A DNA stretch of 64,000 nt from Nannocystis sp. RBIL2 (GTDB taxonomy: Bacteria; Myxococcota_A; Polyangia; Nannocystales; Nannocystaceae): positions 1,574,151 through 1,638,150 of the forward strand of contig NZ_JAPNJW010000002.1 of the NCBI RefSeq assembly GCF_026626745.1. The letters are read 5' to 3'. This document shows positions 33,512 through 42,174 of this stretch, in pieces; position 1 is the stretch's first letter, and each line of letters begins with the position of its first letter. The position numbers were made by a program, and so were the translations under genes. The notes under the pieces are model-generated. The model had not been told where the DNA came from. It saw only the letters and a list, made by a program, of their open reading frames with translations, and did not search any database.

Positions 33512-35115
33512 GACTCTCGTCCCGGCGGCAGCTCCGGAATCCCGCTGGTCTCCTCGACCGCGGGCCGGCCCCCGCGCCCCGCCTCGCCGAAGCCCCACAG
33601 CGCGAACCGGCCGAGCCGCTCGTTGAGCAGCGTCGCCGGCCCCGACGACGGCGAGTCCGACGGGCTCGCCTCGATCACCGCCAGCTCGAGCCGGCTCATC
33701 ATCGCCGCGTCGAGCGGCGCCAGGTGGTCGGGCCGCAGGCGCAGCGGGCTCTGATCTGTCCCGAGGAACAGGGCGTGATCGGCCGCCTCGAGCCCCAGCA
33801 GCTCGCGCACCAGCTGCGGGCGCACGTGCGGCCACAGCTCGAACCCGTCGGGCACCAGCACCCCGGGCGCGACCTCGACGATGCGCATCCCCAGCGGGAT
33901 GATCGCCGCCGCGCCGACCCCTGCTGCCAGCCCGGCCGTGCCGCCGAGCGACGACCCGGTCAGCACCAGCATCCCTTGCGGCAGCACCGCCAGCCGCGCC
34001 GCCGCCAGCGCCATCGGCGGGATCAGATAAATCAAGCGCCGCAGCAGGCCCGCCTGCTCCCAGCGGATCAGCGCCCCGCGCGGCTCGCGGATCGACGCCG
34101 TCGGCCGCAGCCGCAGCTCGACCTTCAGCGCCTGCACCGCGGTGCCGCGGGCGTCGCCCGGCTCGTGCGCGCGGGCGGCCACGTCGCTGCGCACCAGGTG
34201 GGCCCCGTCGATGAACTGCGGCGCCCCGTCGAGCCGCTCGACCCGGCCGACGCGGCCGCGGAACAGATACATCTCGTCGCCCGGCAGGCACGACGACGCC
34301 GACGCCAGGTGGATCGGGTGGCGGTACCCGATCTCGACCGCCGCCCGCTGCGACACCGGCGCCAGCAGCTCGACGCCCGGGATCCCGTGCAGCACGTCGA
34401 GCACCTGCCCGCTCGGCTGGCGCAGCCGCAGCAGCAGGCTGGCCCGCCGCTCGCCGGCCAGCGCCACGCGGACCCCCGCGAGCGGCACTTGGTTGCCCCA
34501 CAAATAGCTCAGGACCCTGTCCGAAAGGCCAGGTGCCACCAGCACCAGGGCGATCTCGTGCAGCCCGCACAGCTGCGGGTCGGAGACGATGCCCGCGAGC
34601 GGCAGCGGGATCTGGCGCAGCGACAGCCGCTGGATCAGCTCGACCGGGTCGAGCCGGTCGAGCGCGCGGTAGCGCGCCGTGACGTCGTGATCGACCACCA
34701 CGACCTCCTCGGGGCTGGCGGCGGTCGTCGTCCCGCCGGCGAGGTCGTAGCCGAACGGGGCCATGCGATCGCGGTAGCGGACGAACACGGTGCCGCTGCC
34801 GGAGAACAGCTGCCCGTGGACCGCCAGCGACAAGCGGGCCAGGCGGTCGAGCACGTAGCTGTCGGCCCCGGCGCAGCGCATCAGCAGCGCATGACCGCCG
34901 CCGTCGCGGCGGGCCCGCTCGATCGTCATCGTCGGGATCAGCTCGTCGAGGCTGCACTCCTCGCTGTAGGCGCCGAGGAACGCCACCAGGCGGTCGAGCG
35001 ACGGGAACGTCACCAGCGTCTCGCGCCCGCACGCCACCCCGCGAGCGTCCGGCGCCAGACCCTGGAGATGAAAGCGCGTCTGTCCGGCGGCGATCGGCTC
35101 GAGCAGGGCGGGCAT
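33508..35115 (-). CDS. Operon protein X, first gene of MoxR-VWA operon, unrecognised
   Basis: The 535-aa product from ATG 35115 (MPALLEPIAAGQTRFHLQGL) opens the operon. It contains predicted alternating beta/alpha segments and two hydrophobic patches (LIYLIPPMALAAARLAVLPQ and GLAAGVGAAAIIPLG) that might be buried helices. No catalytic motif is recognised. It is probably the specific adaptor of this MoxR-VWA system. A longer start at 35151 is possible. Two 14-bp-unit arrays lie in the frame. The -10-like TACACT about 12 bp upstream of ATG (minus strand) is a possible promoter. Confidence 0.75.
   Translation of the reverse strand: MPALLEPIAAGQTRFHLQGLAPDARGVACGRETLVTFPSLDRLVAFLGAYSEECSLDELIPTMTIERARRDGGGHALLMRCAGADSYVLDRLARLSLAVHGQLFSGSGTVFVRYRDRMAPFGYDLAGGTTTAASPEEVVVVDHDVTARYRALDRLDPVELIQRLSLRQIPLPLAGIVSDPQLCGLHEIALVLVAPGLSDRVLSYLWGNQVPLAGVRVALAGERRASLLLRLRQPSGQVLDVLHGIPGVELLAPVSQRAAVEIGYRHPIHLASASSCLPGDEMYLFRGRVGRVERLDGAPQFIDGAHLVRSDVAARAHEPGDARGTAVQALKVELRLRPTASIREPRGALIRWEQAGLLRRLIYLIPPMALAAARLAVLPQGMLVLTGSSLGGTAGLAAGVGAAAIIPLGMRIVEVAPGVLVPDGFELWPHVRPQLVRELLGLEAADHALFLGTDQSPLRLRPDHLAPLDAAMMSRLELAVIEASPSDSPSSGPATLLNERLGRFALWGFGEAGRGGRPAVEETSGIPELPPGRES
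33755..33782. repeat. 14-bp-unit repeat array, 2 units
   Basis: CTGTCC-CGAG-GAACAG, units at 33755 and 33769, inside protein X gene. Confidence 0.5.
34516..34543. repeat. 14-bp-unit repeat array, 2 units
   Basis: CCTGTCC (34516) and CAGGTGC (34530), inside protein X gene. Confidence 0.5.
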
Positions 35116-35700
35116 CGGGACCGGGAGTGTAGCCGCTCCCCTCGGGACCATCTACGGCGTCGTTTCGGCCGCCAGCCCGCGCGTGCAGCGGGATCGCGCT
35201 CGCCGCCGTGACGCCGACGACAGCCGGGACCGCGACCGCCTCGGCGCGCCCGTCCTCCGCGCGGGCCCACGACCGCGAGCGAGCGCCCGCAGTCCCCGAC
35301 ATCGGCGTCGCCTGACGCATCCGCCTCACGAATCTCGTCGAGACCGCGAGCCCGCATCGATCCTCGCGGCCGGAAATTCCCCGCCTCGCCCTCGGACATG
35401 GGCGTCTACCCGACGGGGCGCGACCGTTCGGACCACCGCACCCCATCGAGGCCCTGCGCGGCTCGCTACGCCTCGGCCGCCTCGCCCTCCAGGGTCCTCG
35501 CGGCCGATCGCCCGCGCCACCCGAAGCTCGGCCGACTCGATCCCGAGGGCCCGTGCGCGGCTCGCCCCGACGCCTCGGCCGCCTCGCCTTCCGGCGCCCT
35601 CGCGGCCTTTCGCCCGCGCCCCGCGAAACCTCGCCATCTTCGCCCCTGGGGCCCGCAGGGGCCCGCGCGCGGCCTCCGGGCGTGTTAGCATGGCAGTTGC
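35116..35700. other. Divergent promoter region between MoxR operon and FHA gene
   Basis: About 585 bp between diverging units. It contains a two-copy direct repeat (35451-35630) and presumably both promoters. No gene with coding-like codon use is seen. Confidence 0.45.
35451..35630. repeat. Imperfect direct repeat, two copies about 98 bp apart
   Basis: Unit 1 (35451-35530) and unit 2 (35549-35630) share TGCGCGGCTCGC, GCCTCGGCCGCCTCGCC, CCTCGCGGCC and CGCCCGCGCC in the same order. It lies upstream of the FHA gene. Confidence 0.6.
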
Positions 35701-37047
35701 TTGTCCCGCCCGAGCAAGCCGCGTCCGCCGCCGCCGCCTCCGCCTGCCTTGCGTCCGCCTGCCGCAGCGCTCGACACGCCGGCGCGCCCTGGTCCTGGCG
35801 ACGGCCTCGCTCGCGCGCGGGCCCTCGAGCACACCGGCGACCACGCCCGCGCCGCCGCCCTGCGCCTCGAGTACGCCCACACCTTGTGCGGCACGGCCCA
35901 GCGGATCGCCCTCCTGCGCGAGGGCGCAGCGCGGCACTCCGGCGCCAGCGAGGAGGGCCGCAGCCTCCACCAGGCGCTCGCCGAGACCCTCCTGCGCCAC
36001 GCCGAATTCATGGAAGACGGCGCCCCGCGGCGCGCGATCCTCATGGAAGCCGCGCGTGCGCTCGAGGAGGCCGACCAGGGCGCCATCGCCGGCGAGATCT
36101 ACGAGCGCCTGCACATGCTCCGGCGCGCCGCAGTCGCCTACGAGCGGGCCGGCGCGGTCACCCAGCTCGAGTACGTGCTCGGCCTCATCGACCGCATCGA
36201 GCACGCCGAGGCCGTCCTCCAGCGCGCCAGCGACGAGATCGACGCCGCCCTGCGCGAGGGTCGGCGGTTCTTCGCCCACGGCCTGCTGCAGGAGCACCTG
36301 CAGGACGCGCGGACCACCCGCGGCCCGCTCGCCCACAGCGGCGCTCCGCTGCTGCGCGCCGCCCTCGCCCGCGTCCAGGCCGACCTCGGCGTCGCCCTCC
36401 CGCGCGGCCAGCGGGTCGACCTGCGCTGGGGCACAGGTCAGGTCACGCGCGTCGTCTTGCGGGCCGACCTGCGGCTCGGGCGCTCGCCCGACGTCGAGCT
36501 CAGCCTCGGCGGCGCCAGCCTCTCGCGCGAGCACGCTGCCTTGCGGCTCGAGGCCATCGCCGCCGCCACGGGCAGCAGCGCCCACGGCCTCGACGAGGTC
36601 GAGCTGGCCGTCGCCCTCGTCGACCTCGGCTCGCGCGCCGGCACTTTTTGGCGCGGCGAGACCCTCGCCCCCGGCGAGCCCGTCGCCCTCGAGGGCCCCG
36701 GCGAGCTCGCCCTCGGCCTGTCCGCCGCCCGCATCGAGGTCCACCCGCTCCCGCGCGAGCGCGGCGAGCTCGGCGCCCTCCTGCGCCCGCAGGGCCAGGG
36801 CGCCGCCTCCCCGTGGACCCTCTATCTCCCCGGCGGCGGCCCCCTGTGGCTCGCCCCCGACCGCCCGATCCCCGCCGTCCTCGAGCTGCGCCCGCCCTTC
36901 ATCGCAGTGCGGATCGCCGCCGGCGTGCGCGCCCAGCTCGGCCAGGAGCCGCTCGGCCCCGGCGCCAGCATCGAGCTCCTCCACGGCGACCGCCTCCACC
37001 TCGACCTGCCCGACGGCCGCCTGACGCTCGAGATCTCGATGACATGA
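35701..37047 (+). CDS. FHA-domain protein with N-terminal TPR-like region
   Basis: The 448-aa product has a Pro-rich N-terminus, helical repeats (about 30-190), and an FHA domain at about 255-335 with RLGRSPDVELSLGGASLSREHA and DLGSRAGTFW, the GR, SxxH and N/G positions that bind phosphothreonine. A second beta-rich segment (about 350-445) may be a related fold. The start is uncertain: TTG 35701 is the first usable codon in frame and no Shine-Dalgarno is seen. A Ser/Thr kinase follows, so FHA binding to kinase products is likely. The stop TGA lies in the first unit of a 14-bp repeat array, which thus encodes the last residues. Confidence 0.8.
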   Translation: MSRPSKPRPPPPPPPALRPPAAALDTPARPGPGDGLARARALEHTGDHARAAALRLEYAHTLCGTAQRIALLREGAARHSGASEEGRSLHQALAETLLRHAEFMEDGAPRRAILMEAARALEEADQGAIAGEIYERLHMLRRAAVAYERAGAVTQLEYVLGLIDRIEHAEAVLQRASDEIDAALREGRRFFAHGLLQEHLQDARTTRGPLAHSGAPLLRAALARVQADLGVALPRGQRVDLRWGTGQVTRVVLRADLRLGRSPDVELSLGGASLSREHAALRLEAIAAATGSSAHGLDEVELAVALVDLGSRAGTFWRGETLAPGEPVALEGPGELALGLSAARIEVHPLPRERGELGALLRPQGQGAASPWTLYLPGGGPLWLAPDRPIPAVLELRPPFIAVRIAAGVRAQLGQEPLGPGASIELLHGDRLHLDLPDGRLTLEISMT

Positions 37048-37152
37048 CCCCTCGGACCTGTCCCGCGAGACCTGCCCCTTCAGACCTGCTCCTTCGCACC
37101 TGTCCCCTCGGACCTGCCCTTTCGGACCTTCCCTTTCGACCACTCCGAGCCG
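37041..37152. repeat. Longest 14-bp-unit array, 8 units
   Basis: Units start at 37041, 37055, 37069, 37083, 37097, 37111, 37125 and about 37139. All but the last spacing are exactly 14 bp. The unit is about GACCTGYCCCTTCG. The first unit carries the stop codon of the FHA gene. Confidence 0.85.
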
Positions 37153-37517
37153 CCCGCCGCTCACGCCATCCATCCCTCCGACGTCGCCCGCCTGCTCGTC
37201 CCACCCGCCGCTTTCGCCATCAATCCCTACGCTCCGCCCGCCGCTCGCGCCAGCTCCTCTGATTCCGCTCGTCGCTCCGCCCGCCGCTCGCGCCAGCTCC
37301 TCTGATTCCGCTCGTCGCTCCGCCCGTCCCTCGCGCCAGCTCCTCTGATTCCGCTCGTCGCCTCCGCCCGCCGCTCGCGCCAGCTCCTCTGATTCCGCTC
37401 GTCGTCTCCGCCCGCCGCTCGCGCCAGCTCGTCGCTCCGCTCCCCTCCCGTCGTCTCTCGCTCCGCCCGCGCCTTCTCTCGCTGCGCCTCACCTGTCTCT
37501 CCGACCACCTCGCCCCC
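37153..37517. other. Repeat-filled gap between FHA and kinase genes
   Basis: About 365 bp. Most of it is the 43-44-bp tandem array; the rest is Pro/Arg-type filler in any frame. No gene seen. Confidence 0.5.
37251..37440. repeat. 43-44-bp tandem repeat, five copies
   Basis: CAGCTCCTCTGATTCCGCTC recurs at 37251, 37294, 37337 and 37381, and CAGCTC at 37425 in a shortened copy; spacings are 43, 43, 44 and 44. The unit continues with GTCGCTCCGCCCGCCGCTCGCGC. It has no coding role that I can see and may be a variable-number repeat. Confidence 0.85.
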
Positions 37518-38864
37518 ATGCCGATCGAGCCTCTCCGCGGTGACATCCGCGCCGATCCAGCCCTCGACCACCAGCTGCGGGCCGTCCTCTCGCGCCTCTC
37601 GGAGGGCGCCGAGCTGCCGCGCGAGCTGCCGGGCATCGCCGCGCTCGCGCGCCGGCTCGTCGAGGGCGCCCCGGCCCCGGAGATCGATCGCCAGCTCCGC
37701 GACCTCAGCCACGCCGGCTACGTCCGCGGCGCGCTCGTCAGCCTCGCCGCTCACCTGCGCCTGCGGCCGCGGCCGGACCTCGTCCTCGTCCTCGCGCGCG
37801 AGCTGTGCGACGCCCTCGCGCCTGACCTCGGCGTCGAGCTCGCGCGCGCCGCCCTCGCCTTGCCCGAGGTCGAGGACAGCCGCTGGCAGCCGACCGGCGC
37901 CTACGCGGCCGCCAACCTCCTCCTCGGCGACACCCTCCTCGATCGCGGCGACCCGCTCGGCGCCCTGCGTCACTTCGAGGCCCTGCTCGCGGTCGACATC
38001 GACCACGCCCGCGCCCTGCGCGGCTGGAGCACCGCCCAGCGCCGCCTCGGTCGCGGGGGCGCCCACGCCAGCCGCGGCCTCGCCCTGCTCGAGGGTCTCG
38101 ACGCCACCGAGCTCGTCGCCGGCCTCGGCGTCGACCGCTACGAGCTCGGCCGCCCCCTCGGCCGTGGCCGCCACGCCGTCGTCTATCAGGCCTTCGACCG
38201 CCGCGTCGGCCGCGACGTCGCCATCAAGCGCCTCGTCGCCGAGGGCAGCGACGGCCGGCTCGTCAGCGCCCGCTTCTTCGCCGAGGCTCGCACCCTCGCC
38301 CGCGTCCGCAGCCCGCACGTCATCGCCCTCCTCGACGTCCAGCCCGCGCACCGCTTCGTCGCTCTCGGCCTGTGCCGCGGCGGCAACCTGCGCGTCGCAG
38401 TGCGCAAGCGCCTGCTCGGCCCCGCCGACCTGCCGCGAGTCGGCGCCCAGATCGTCAGCGCCCTGCGGGCCGTGCACGCCGCTGGCGCCGTCCACCGCGA
38501 CATCAAGCCGGCCAACATCCTCGTCCGCGAGGCCCGCGAGGGCTCGCCCGTGGCCCTCGCCGACTTCGGCCTCGCCCTCGCCGACCCGCGCTCCGGCAGC
38601 GGCCACGCCGGCACCCTGCGCTACCTCGCCCCCGAGCTGCGCAGCCCCGGCCCGGCCGCCCGCGCCACCCCGGCCTCCGACCTCTTCAGCGCCGGCGTCG
38701 TCCTGCTCGAGCTCGCCCTCCACCCGCAGCCGCTCCCCGCCGTGTTCGACCAGATCGGCGCCGCCGCCTTCGACCCCGAAGAACATGTCCCGAAGGACCT
38801 GCCCGGCGGCTGGACCGACCGCCTCGTCCGCATGCTCGGCCCCGACCCCGCCGCCCGCGGCTGA
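37518..38864 (+). CDS. Ser/Thr protein kinase with N-terminal TPR-like region
   Basis: The 448-aa product has a helical N-terminal half and a C-terminal Hanks-type kinase domain from about residue 207: Gly loop GRGRHAVV, Lys in AIKRL (near 236), HRDIKPAN (near 326), DFG in ADFGLAL (near 349) and APEL. All catalytic residues are present. The kinase lobe ends early after ELALHPQPLP, so the last helices are short or missing. No membrane segment, so it is cytoplasmic. It follows the FHA gene and precedes the ATPase pair; a kinase next to an FHA protein is a classic signalling pair. A 14-bp-unit array encodes part of the tail (EEHVPKDLPG). Confidence 0.88.
   Translation: MPIEPLRGDIRADPALDHQLRAVLSRLSEGAELPRELPGIAALARRLVEGAPAPEIDRQLRDLSHAGYVRGALVSLAAHLRLRPRPDLVLVLARELCDALAPDLGVELARAALALPEVEDSRWQPTGAYAAANLLLGDTLLDRGDPLGALRHFEALLAVDIDHARALRGWSTAQRRLGRGGAHASRGLALLEGLDATELVAGLGVDRYELGRPLGRGRHAVVYQAFDRRVGRDVAIKRLVAEGSDGRLVSARFFAEARTLARVRSPHVIALLDVQPAHRFVALGLCRGGNLRVAVRKRLLGPADLPRVGAQIVSALRAVHAAGAVHRDIKPANILVREAREGSPVALADFGLALADPRSGSGHAGTLRYLAPELRSPGPAARATPASDLFSAGVVLLELALHPQPLPAVFDQIGAAAFDPEEHVPKDLPGGWTDRLVRMLGPDPAARG
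38784..38811. repeat. 14-bp-unit repeat array, 2 units
   Basis: CATGTCC (38784) and CCTGCCC (38798) at the 3' end of the kinase gene. Confidence 0.6.
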
Positions 38865-38915
38865 CGTGGCGCGATTGGCGTCCACGCGCTTTCCATCGTA
38901 CCGTCCAGCCGCCCC

Positions 38916-40262
38916 ATGACCGTCGACCGCAGCATCATCCGGCGCCTGATCGCGCAGTGCGACCCGCAGAAGCCGCTGGAGGCGGGTTCTCCGCTCTACG
39001 TGCCGTTCGACAAGGATCCCTCGGTCCGCGGCGAGCAAGCCTGCATCGATTCGCTGCGGCGCACGATCTTCGACGCTGAATCACCGACCTGCCAGCTCTT
39101 CACCGGCTTTCCCGGCACGGGCAAGACCTCCGAGCTCCTCCGCCTGGCGGGCCAGATCAACAGCAATCCCCCTCCCGACTCCGGCTACGTCCTCTATATC
39201 AATTGCGAGGAGTACATCCACCGCTTCTTCCCGGTCTCGGTCACCGACGTCCTGGGCGCCATCACGTATTGCGTCGCGCGCGAGGCCGACAGGCTCGAGA
39301 AGACCGCCACGCCCCCTGGCGAGACCTACCTGCGCCAGTTCTTCGACAGCATCCGCCGCTTCCTGCCGACCAGCGCGCACCTCCAGCCCAAGTTCGAGCT
39401 GTACGGCCTCAGCTTGATGCTCGAGCTCCGCAACAATCGCACGATCCACGACGAGATCGAGGAGGCACTCCGCAAGCGCTTCCAGGACTTCGTGCGCGAG
39501 TGCTACGAAGAGATCGGCCGCTCGCTGAAGCGGATCCAAAAATCCATCGGCAGCCGTGCCGATCGCTTCATCGTCATCGCCGACGGCCTCGAGAAGATCG
39601 ACGCGATGAACGAGTCGCAGCGCGAGTCGATCGAGAACTCTCTCGAGGCCTTGTTCGTCGCCTACGGCGACTTCCTGCGCCTGCCCTCGTGCCACGTCAT
39701 CTACACCTTCCCCGTGTGGCTGCGCTTCCGCACCGCCCAGCTCGGCTCGGTGTTCGCGCGTGAGCCGCTCACCCTACCGATGGTCAAGATCCACGACCGC
39801 GAGGGCCACGACTTCGCCGCCGGGCTCGACAAGATGTACAAGCTCGTGGCCTGCCGGCTCGAAAAGCCCGAGCAGATCTTCGGCCAGGATCCGGTCGCGG
39901 CAGTGCGCCCGATCCTCACCGCGACCGGCGGCTATCCCCGCGACGTGCTGCGGATCCTCCGCAACCTGCTGCAGAACGAAGAGCAGTTCCCGGTCACTTC
40001 GGCCCGGATCGAGCGCGCGATCAAGAACGTCCGCCAGACCTATCACGACATCATCCTCCGCACCGACGCGGCGCTGCTCGACGAGATCGCTCGGACGCAT
40101 CGAATCCCCACGGCTGACCGCGACCGCCTGCGGCAATTCGGGCAGCTCTTCGCCCGCTACCTGATCCTCGCCTATCGCAACGGCGACGAGTGGTTCGACC
40201 TCCACCCGATGGTCCGCGGCGCCCCCGCTCTCATGGACCAGTTCGGAGACGCCGCGCCGTGA
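38916..40262 (+). CDS. P-loop ATPase (STAND/AAA-like), first half of a split pair
   Basis: The 448-aa product has Walker A GFPGTGKT (64-71), a Walker-B-like strand RFIVIADGLEKID (near 225), and a helical winged-helix-like C-terminus (GYPRDVLRILRNLLQNEEQ...). This is the arrangement of NACHT/AAA-type ATPases that switch on binding a partner. The gene directly downstream overlaps by GTGA and encodes a TPR protein of the kind usually fused to such ATPases. The DNA is somewhat less G+C-rich than the MoxR operon. It starts 51 bp after the kinase gene and may be cotranscribed with it. Confidence 0.8.
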   Translation: MTVDRSIIRRLIAQCDPQKPLEAGSPLYVPFDKDPSVRGEQACIDSLRRTIFDAESPTCQLFTGFPGTGKTSELLRLAGQINSNPPPDSGYVLYINCEEYIHRFFPVSVTDVLGAITYCVAREADRLEKTATPPGETYLRQFFDSIRRFLPTSAHLQPKFELYGLSLMLELRNNRTIHDEIEEALRKRFQDFVRECYEEIGRSLKRIQKSIGSRADRFIVIADGLEKIDAMNESQRESIENSLEALFVAYGDFLRLPSCHVIYTFPVWLRFRTAQLGSVFAREPLTLPMVKIHDREGHDFAAGLDKMYKLVACRLEKPEQIFGQDPVAAVRPILTATGGYPRDVLRILRNLLQNEEQFPVTSARIERAIKNVRQTYHDIILRTDAALLDEIARTHRIPTADRDRLRQFGQLFARYLILAYRNGDEWFDLHPMVRGAPALMDQFGDAAP

Positions 40263-42016
40263 CGGACCCGGCGCCGGCTCTGCCGCCGTGGGTCCAACCC
40301 TACGAGCCGGACTTCCGTGAGCTCCTGCGCCAGCTCGACCTCGTCCCCGGCTTCATCTTCCAGCCCATCGTCCTCCCCAGCCCCGACCTCGCCCGTGCGC
40401 TCGCCGACTGGCTCGCCACGCAGGATGTCGCCGTGCGCGTGTTCGACATGCGCCATGACCCCTGGGACGAGCTCGGCACCCAGCTCCGCACGCTGACCTT
40501 CGACCCCGCCGCCGAGCGCCGCGCCGTCGTCGTCATCACCCCGAGCCACTTCGACCGCACTGCCGCGCGCGACGGCCTCGCCGCCTTCAACTTCTCGCGC
40601 GACAGCATCGCGGAAAACCTCCACTGCCCCCTGCTCTGGTGCGGGGACGTCCACCTCCTTCGAACCACCGCCGAGCTCGCCAGCGACTTCTGGTCCATCG
40701 CCGCCACGGTCTACCGGATCCCGCTTCGCGCGCTGTCAGATGTTCCGGCGGGTCCTATGCGCATTTTTTGGAGCGGAGCGGCGCAGGAGAGCCTCGAATC
40801 GATCGTCTGTCGCTTCGAACAGGTCCGCCAGCATGGGGACGCCAGGACGTTGGCGCAAACCGGCCTCGACCTGGCGGAGGCTCAGCTCGTCTCAGGCGAT
40901 CGCAGTGAAGCACTCCGAACGCTCGCGTCCATCAAGACCATCATACAGACGGACGCACCCGCTCTGGAGCTGCCCCGGCGAGTCCTTGAACATGCTACAG
41001 ACGCGCCGAATCTGTCGGACGCCATCGACAGTATGCGAACACGAATCGACGCGGCACGCGCACGTGGTGCTATCGTCGTCGAGGCACGTCTTCACCAACA
41101 ACTCGCGGAATTTTACGTCCGGGCGAAACGCTCTTCGGACGCACTGCAGTCGCGCCTCACCGCTCGTGCGCGCTACCTTGAAGCGGGTGACGACACGTCG
41201 GCCATGGCCGTTGAGTCTGAACTTTTTCAGTCCTTCGACCGGTTGTCTCCCGCGTTGCTCGAAGAAATGCGCGAGCACGCCGAGCATATAGTTCAGGGAG
41301 CTTTCACTCCGGACGCGCGTGTGAGAGGATGGTCTTTCCTCGCCGATCTCGCCGTCCATCGGCAGAGGTGGGACGACGCGGACGACGCGGCGAACGCCAT
41401 GATGCGGGAACTGAACCCGGACTCACCCGACTGGCTCCGCGCGCTCCTGACGCGTCAGCAAGTTGCCCTCGGTCGGAGAGACATGACGGCCTGTATTGAT
41501 CGCAGCACCGAGCTCTGCGAATATGCCTCGCTGCACCGGGCACTGCCCGTGACCTGTCTCGGATTGCATGCGCGCGGCGCGGCACGTCTGGAGCTGAGTG
41601 ACTATCGCGGCGCATCTCGCGACTTGCTCGCCGCGCTTGAACTGGGGGCCAAACTCGGCCTTCACGACCTCGAAGCGCAAGTGACTCATCTGCTCGCGCT
41701 GGCCACTCGTCCTCTAGGGGTCCCGGAGGTATTCACGGCATTCCTGGCGCGTTCATTCGAAGCAAAGCTCCGTGCGGGGCTCCCCCTCTCTTCGGATACC
41801 GCCGAGCTCGCGCGCGAGAGCCTCGACCACAAGCTCGTCGACCTCGTTCTTTCGCTGAGCGACGAACCGTCCAGGCGAAAGCTCGCTGTCACCCAGCTCC
41901 ACGCCCTCGCGGACGCCAGCGAACGCGCCCTGCAGAAACGCGGCGTGGACCTGCGAAACGTCGATACATGGCCACTCCCACCGCTTTCGCAATCGCAGGT
42001 AGCTCCAGAGCCATGA
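40259..42016 (+). CDS. TPR partner protein of the split STAND-like ATPase
   Basis: The 585-aa product starts with GTG 40259, overlapping the ATPase stop. The first 165 residues form an alpha/beta domain (FIFQPIVLPSPDLARALADW, AVVVITPSHFDRTAARDGLAAFNFSRDSI..., CGDVHLLRTTAELASDFWSI) of a kind often found between ATPase and TPRs in STAND proteins. The rest is TPR-like helices. From about 40740 the DNA becomes clearly lower in G+C with more A/T third positions, while the 5' third matches the neighbours; this suggests replacement or transfer of the sensor part. No signal or membrane segment. Probably the sensing or effector subunit; its ligand is unknown. Confidence 0.75.
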   Translation: MTDPAPALPPWVQPYEPDFRELLRQLDLVPGFIFQPIVLPSPDLARALADWLATQDVAVRVFDMRHDPWDELGTQLRTLTFDPAAERRAVVVITPSHFDRTAARDGLAAFNFSRDSIAENLHCPLLWCGDVHLLRTTAELASDFWSIAATVYRIPLRALSDVPAGPMRIFWSGAAQESLESIVCRFEQVRQHGDARTLAQTGLDLAEAQLVSGDRSEALRTLASIKTIIQTDAPALELPRRVLEHATDAPNLSDAIDSMRTRIDAARARGAIVVEARLHQQLAEFYVRAKRSSDALQSRLTARARYLEAGDDTSAMAVESELFQSFDRLSPALLEEMREHAEHIVQGAFTPDARVRGWSFLADLAVHRQRWDDADDAANAMMRELNPDSPDWLRALLTRQQVALGRRDMTACIDRSTELCEYASLHRALPVTCLGLHARGAARLELSDYRGASRDLLAALELGAKLGLHDLEAQVTHLLALATRPLGVPEVFTAFLARSFEAKLRAGLPLSSDTAELARESLDHKLVDLVLSLSDEPSRRKLAVTQLHALADASERALQKRGVDLRNVDTWPLPPLSQSQVAPEP

Positions 42017-42174
42017 GGACCATGCATCCTAGCCGTCCGCGAAGCATGTTTCCCCGGAACCGTGACCTGGAAGGCTCGTCGTACGCTTCCTCCCTGGTCC
42101 CCAGACGCGACGACGATCTGGCCCAGCCTCGCCGCGCGTGGTTCCGTCGTGTCGGTCCGCCCGCCGCCAGCACC

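Noticed and set aside
37251-37440. Possible CRISPR array
   Set aside because: The 43-44-bp units are contiguous without unique spacers and there are no cas genes.
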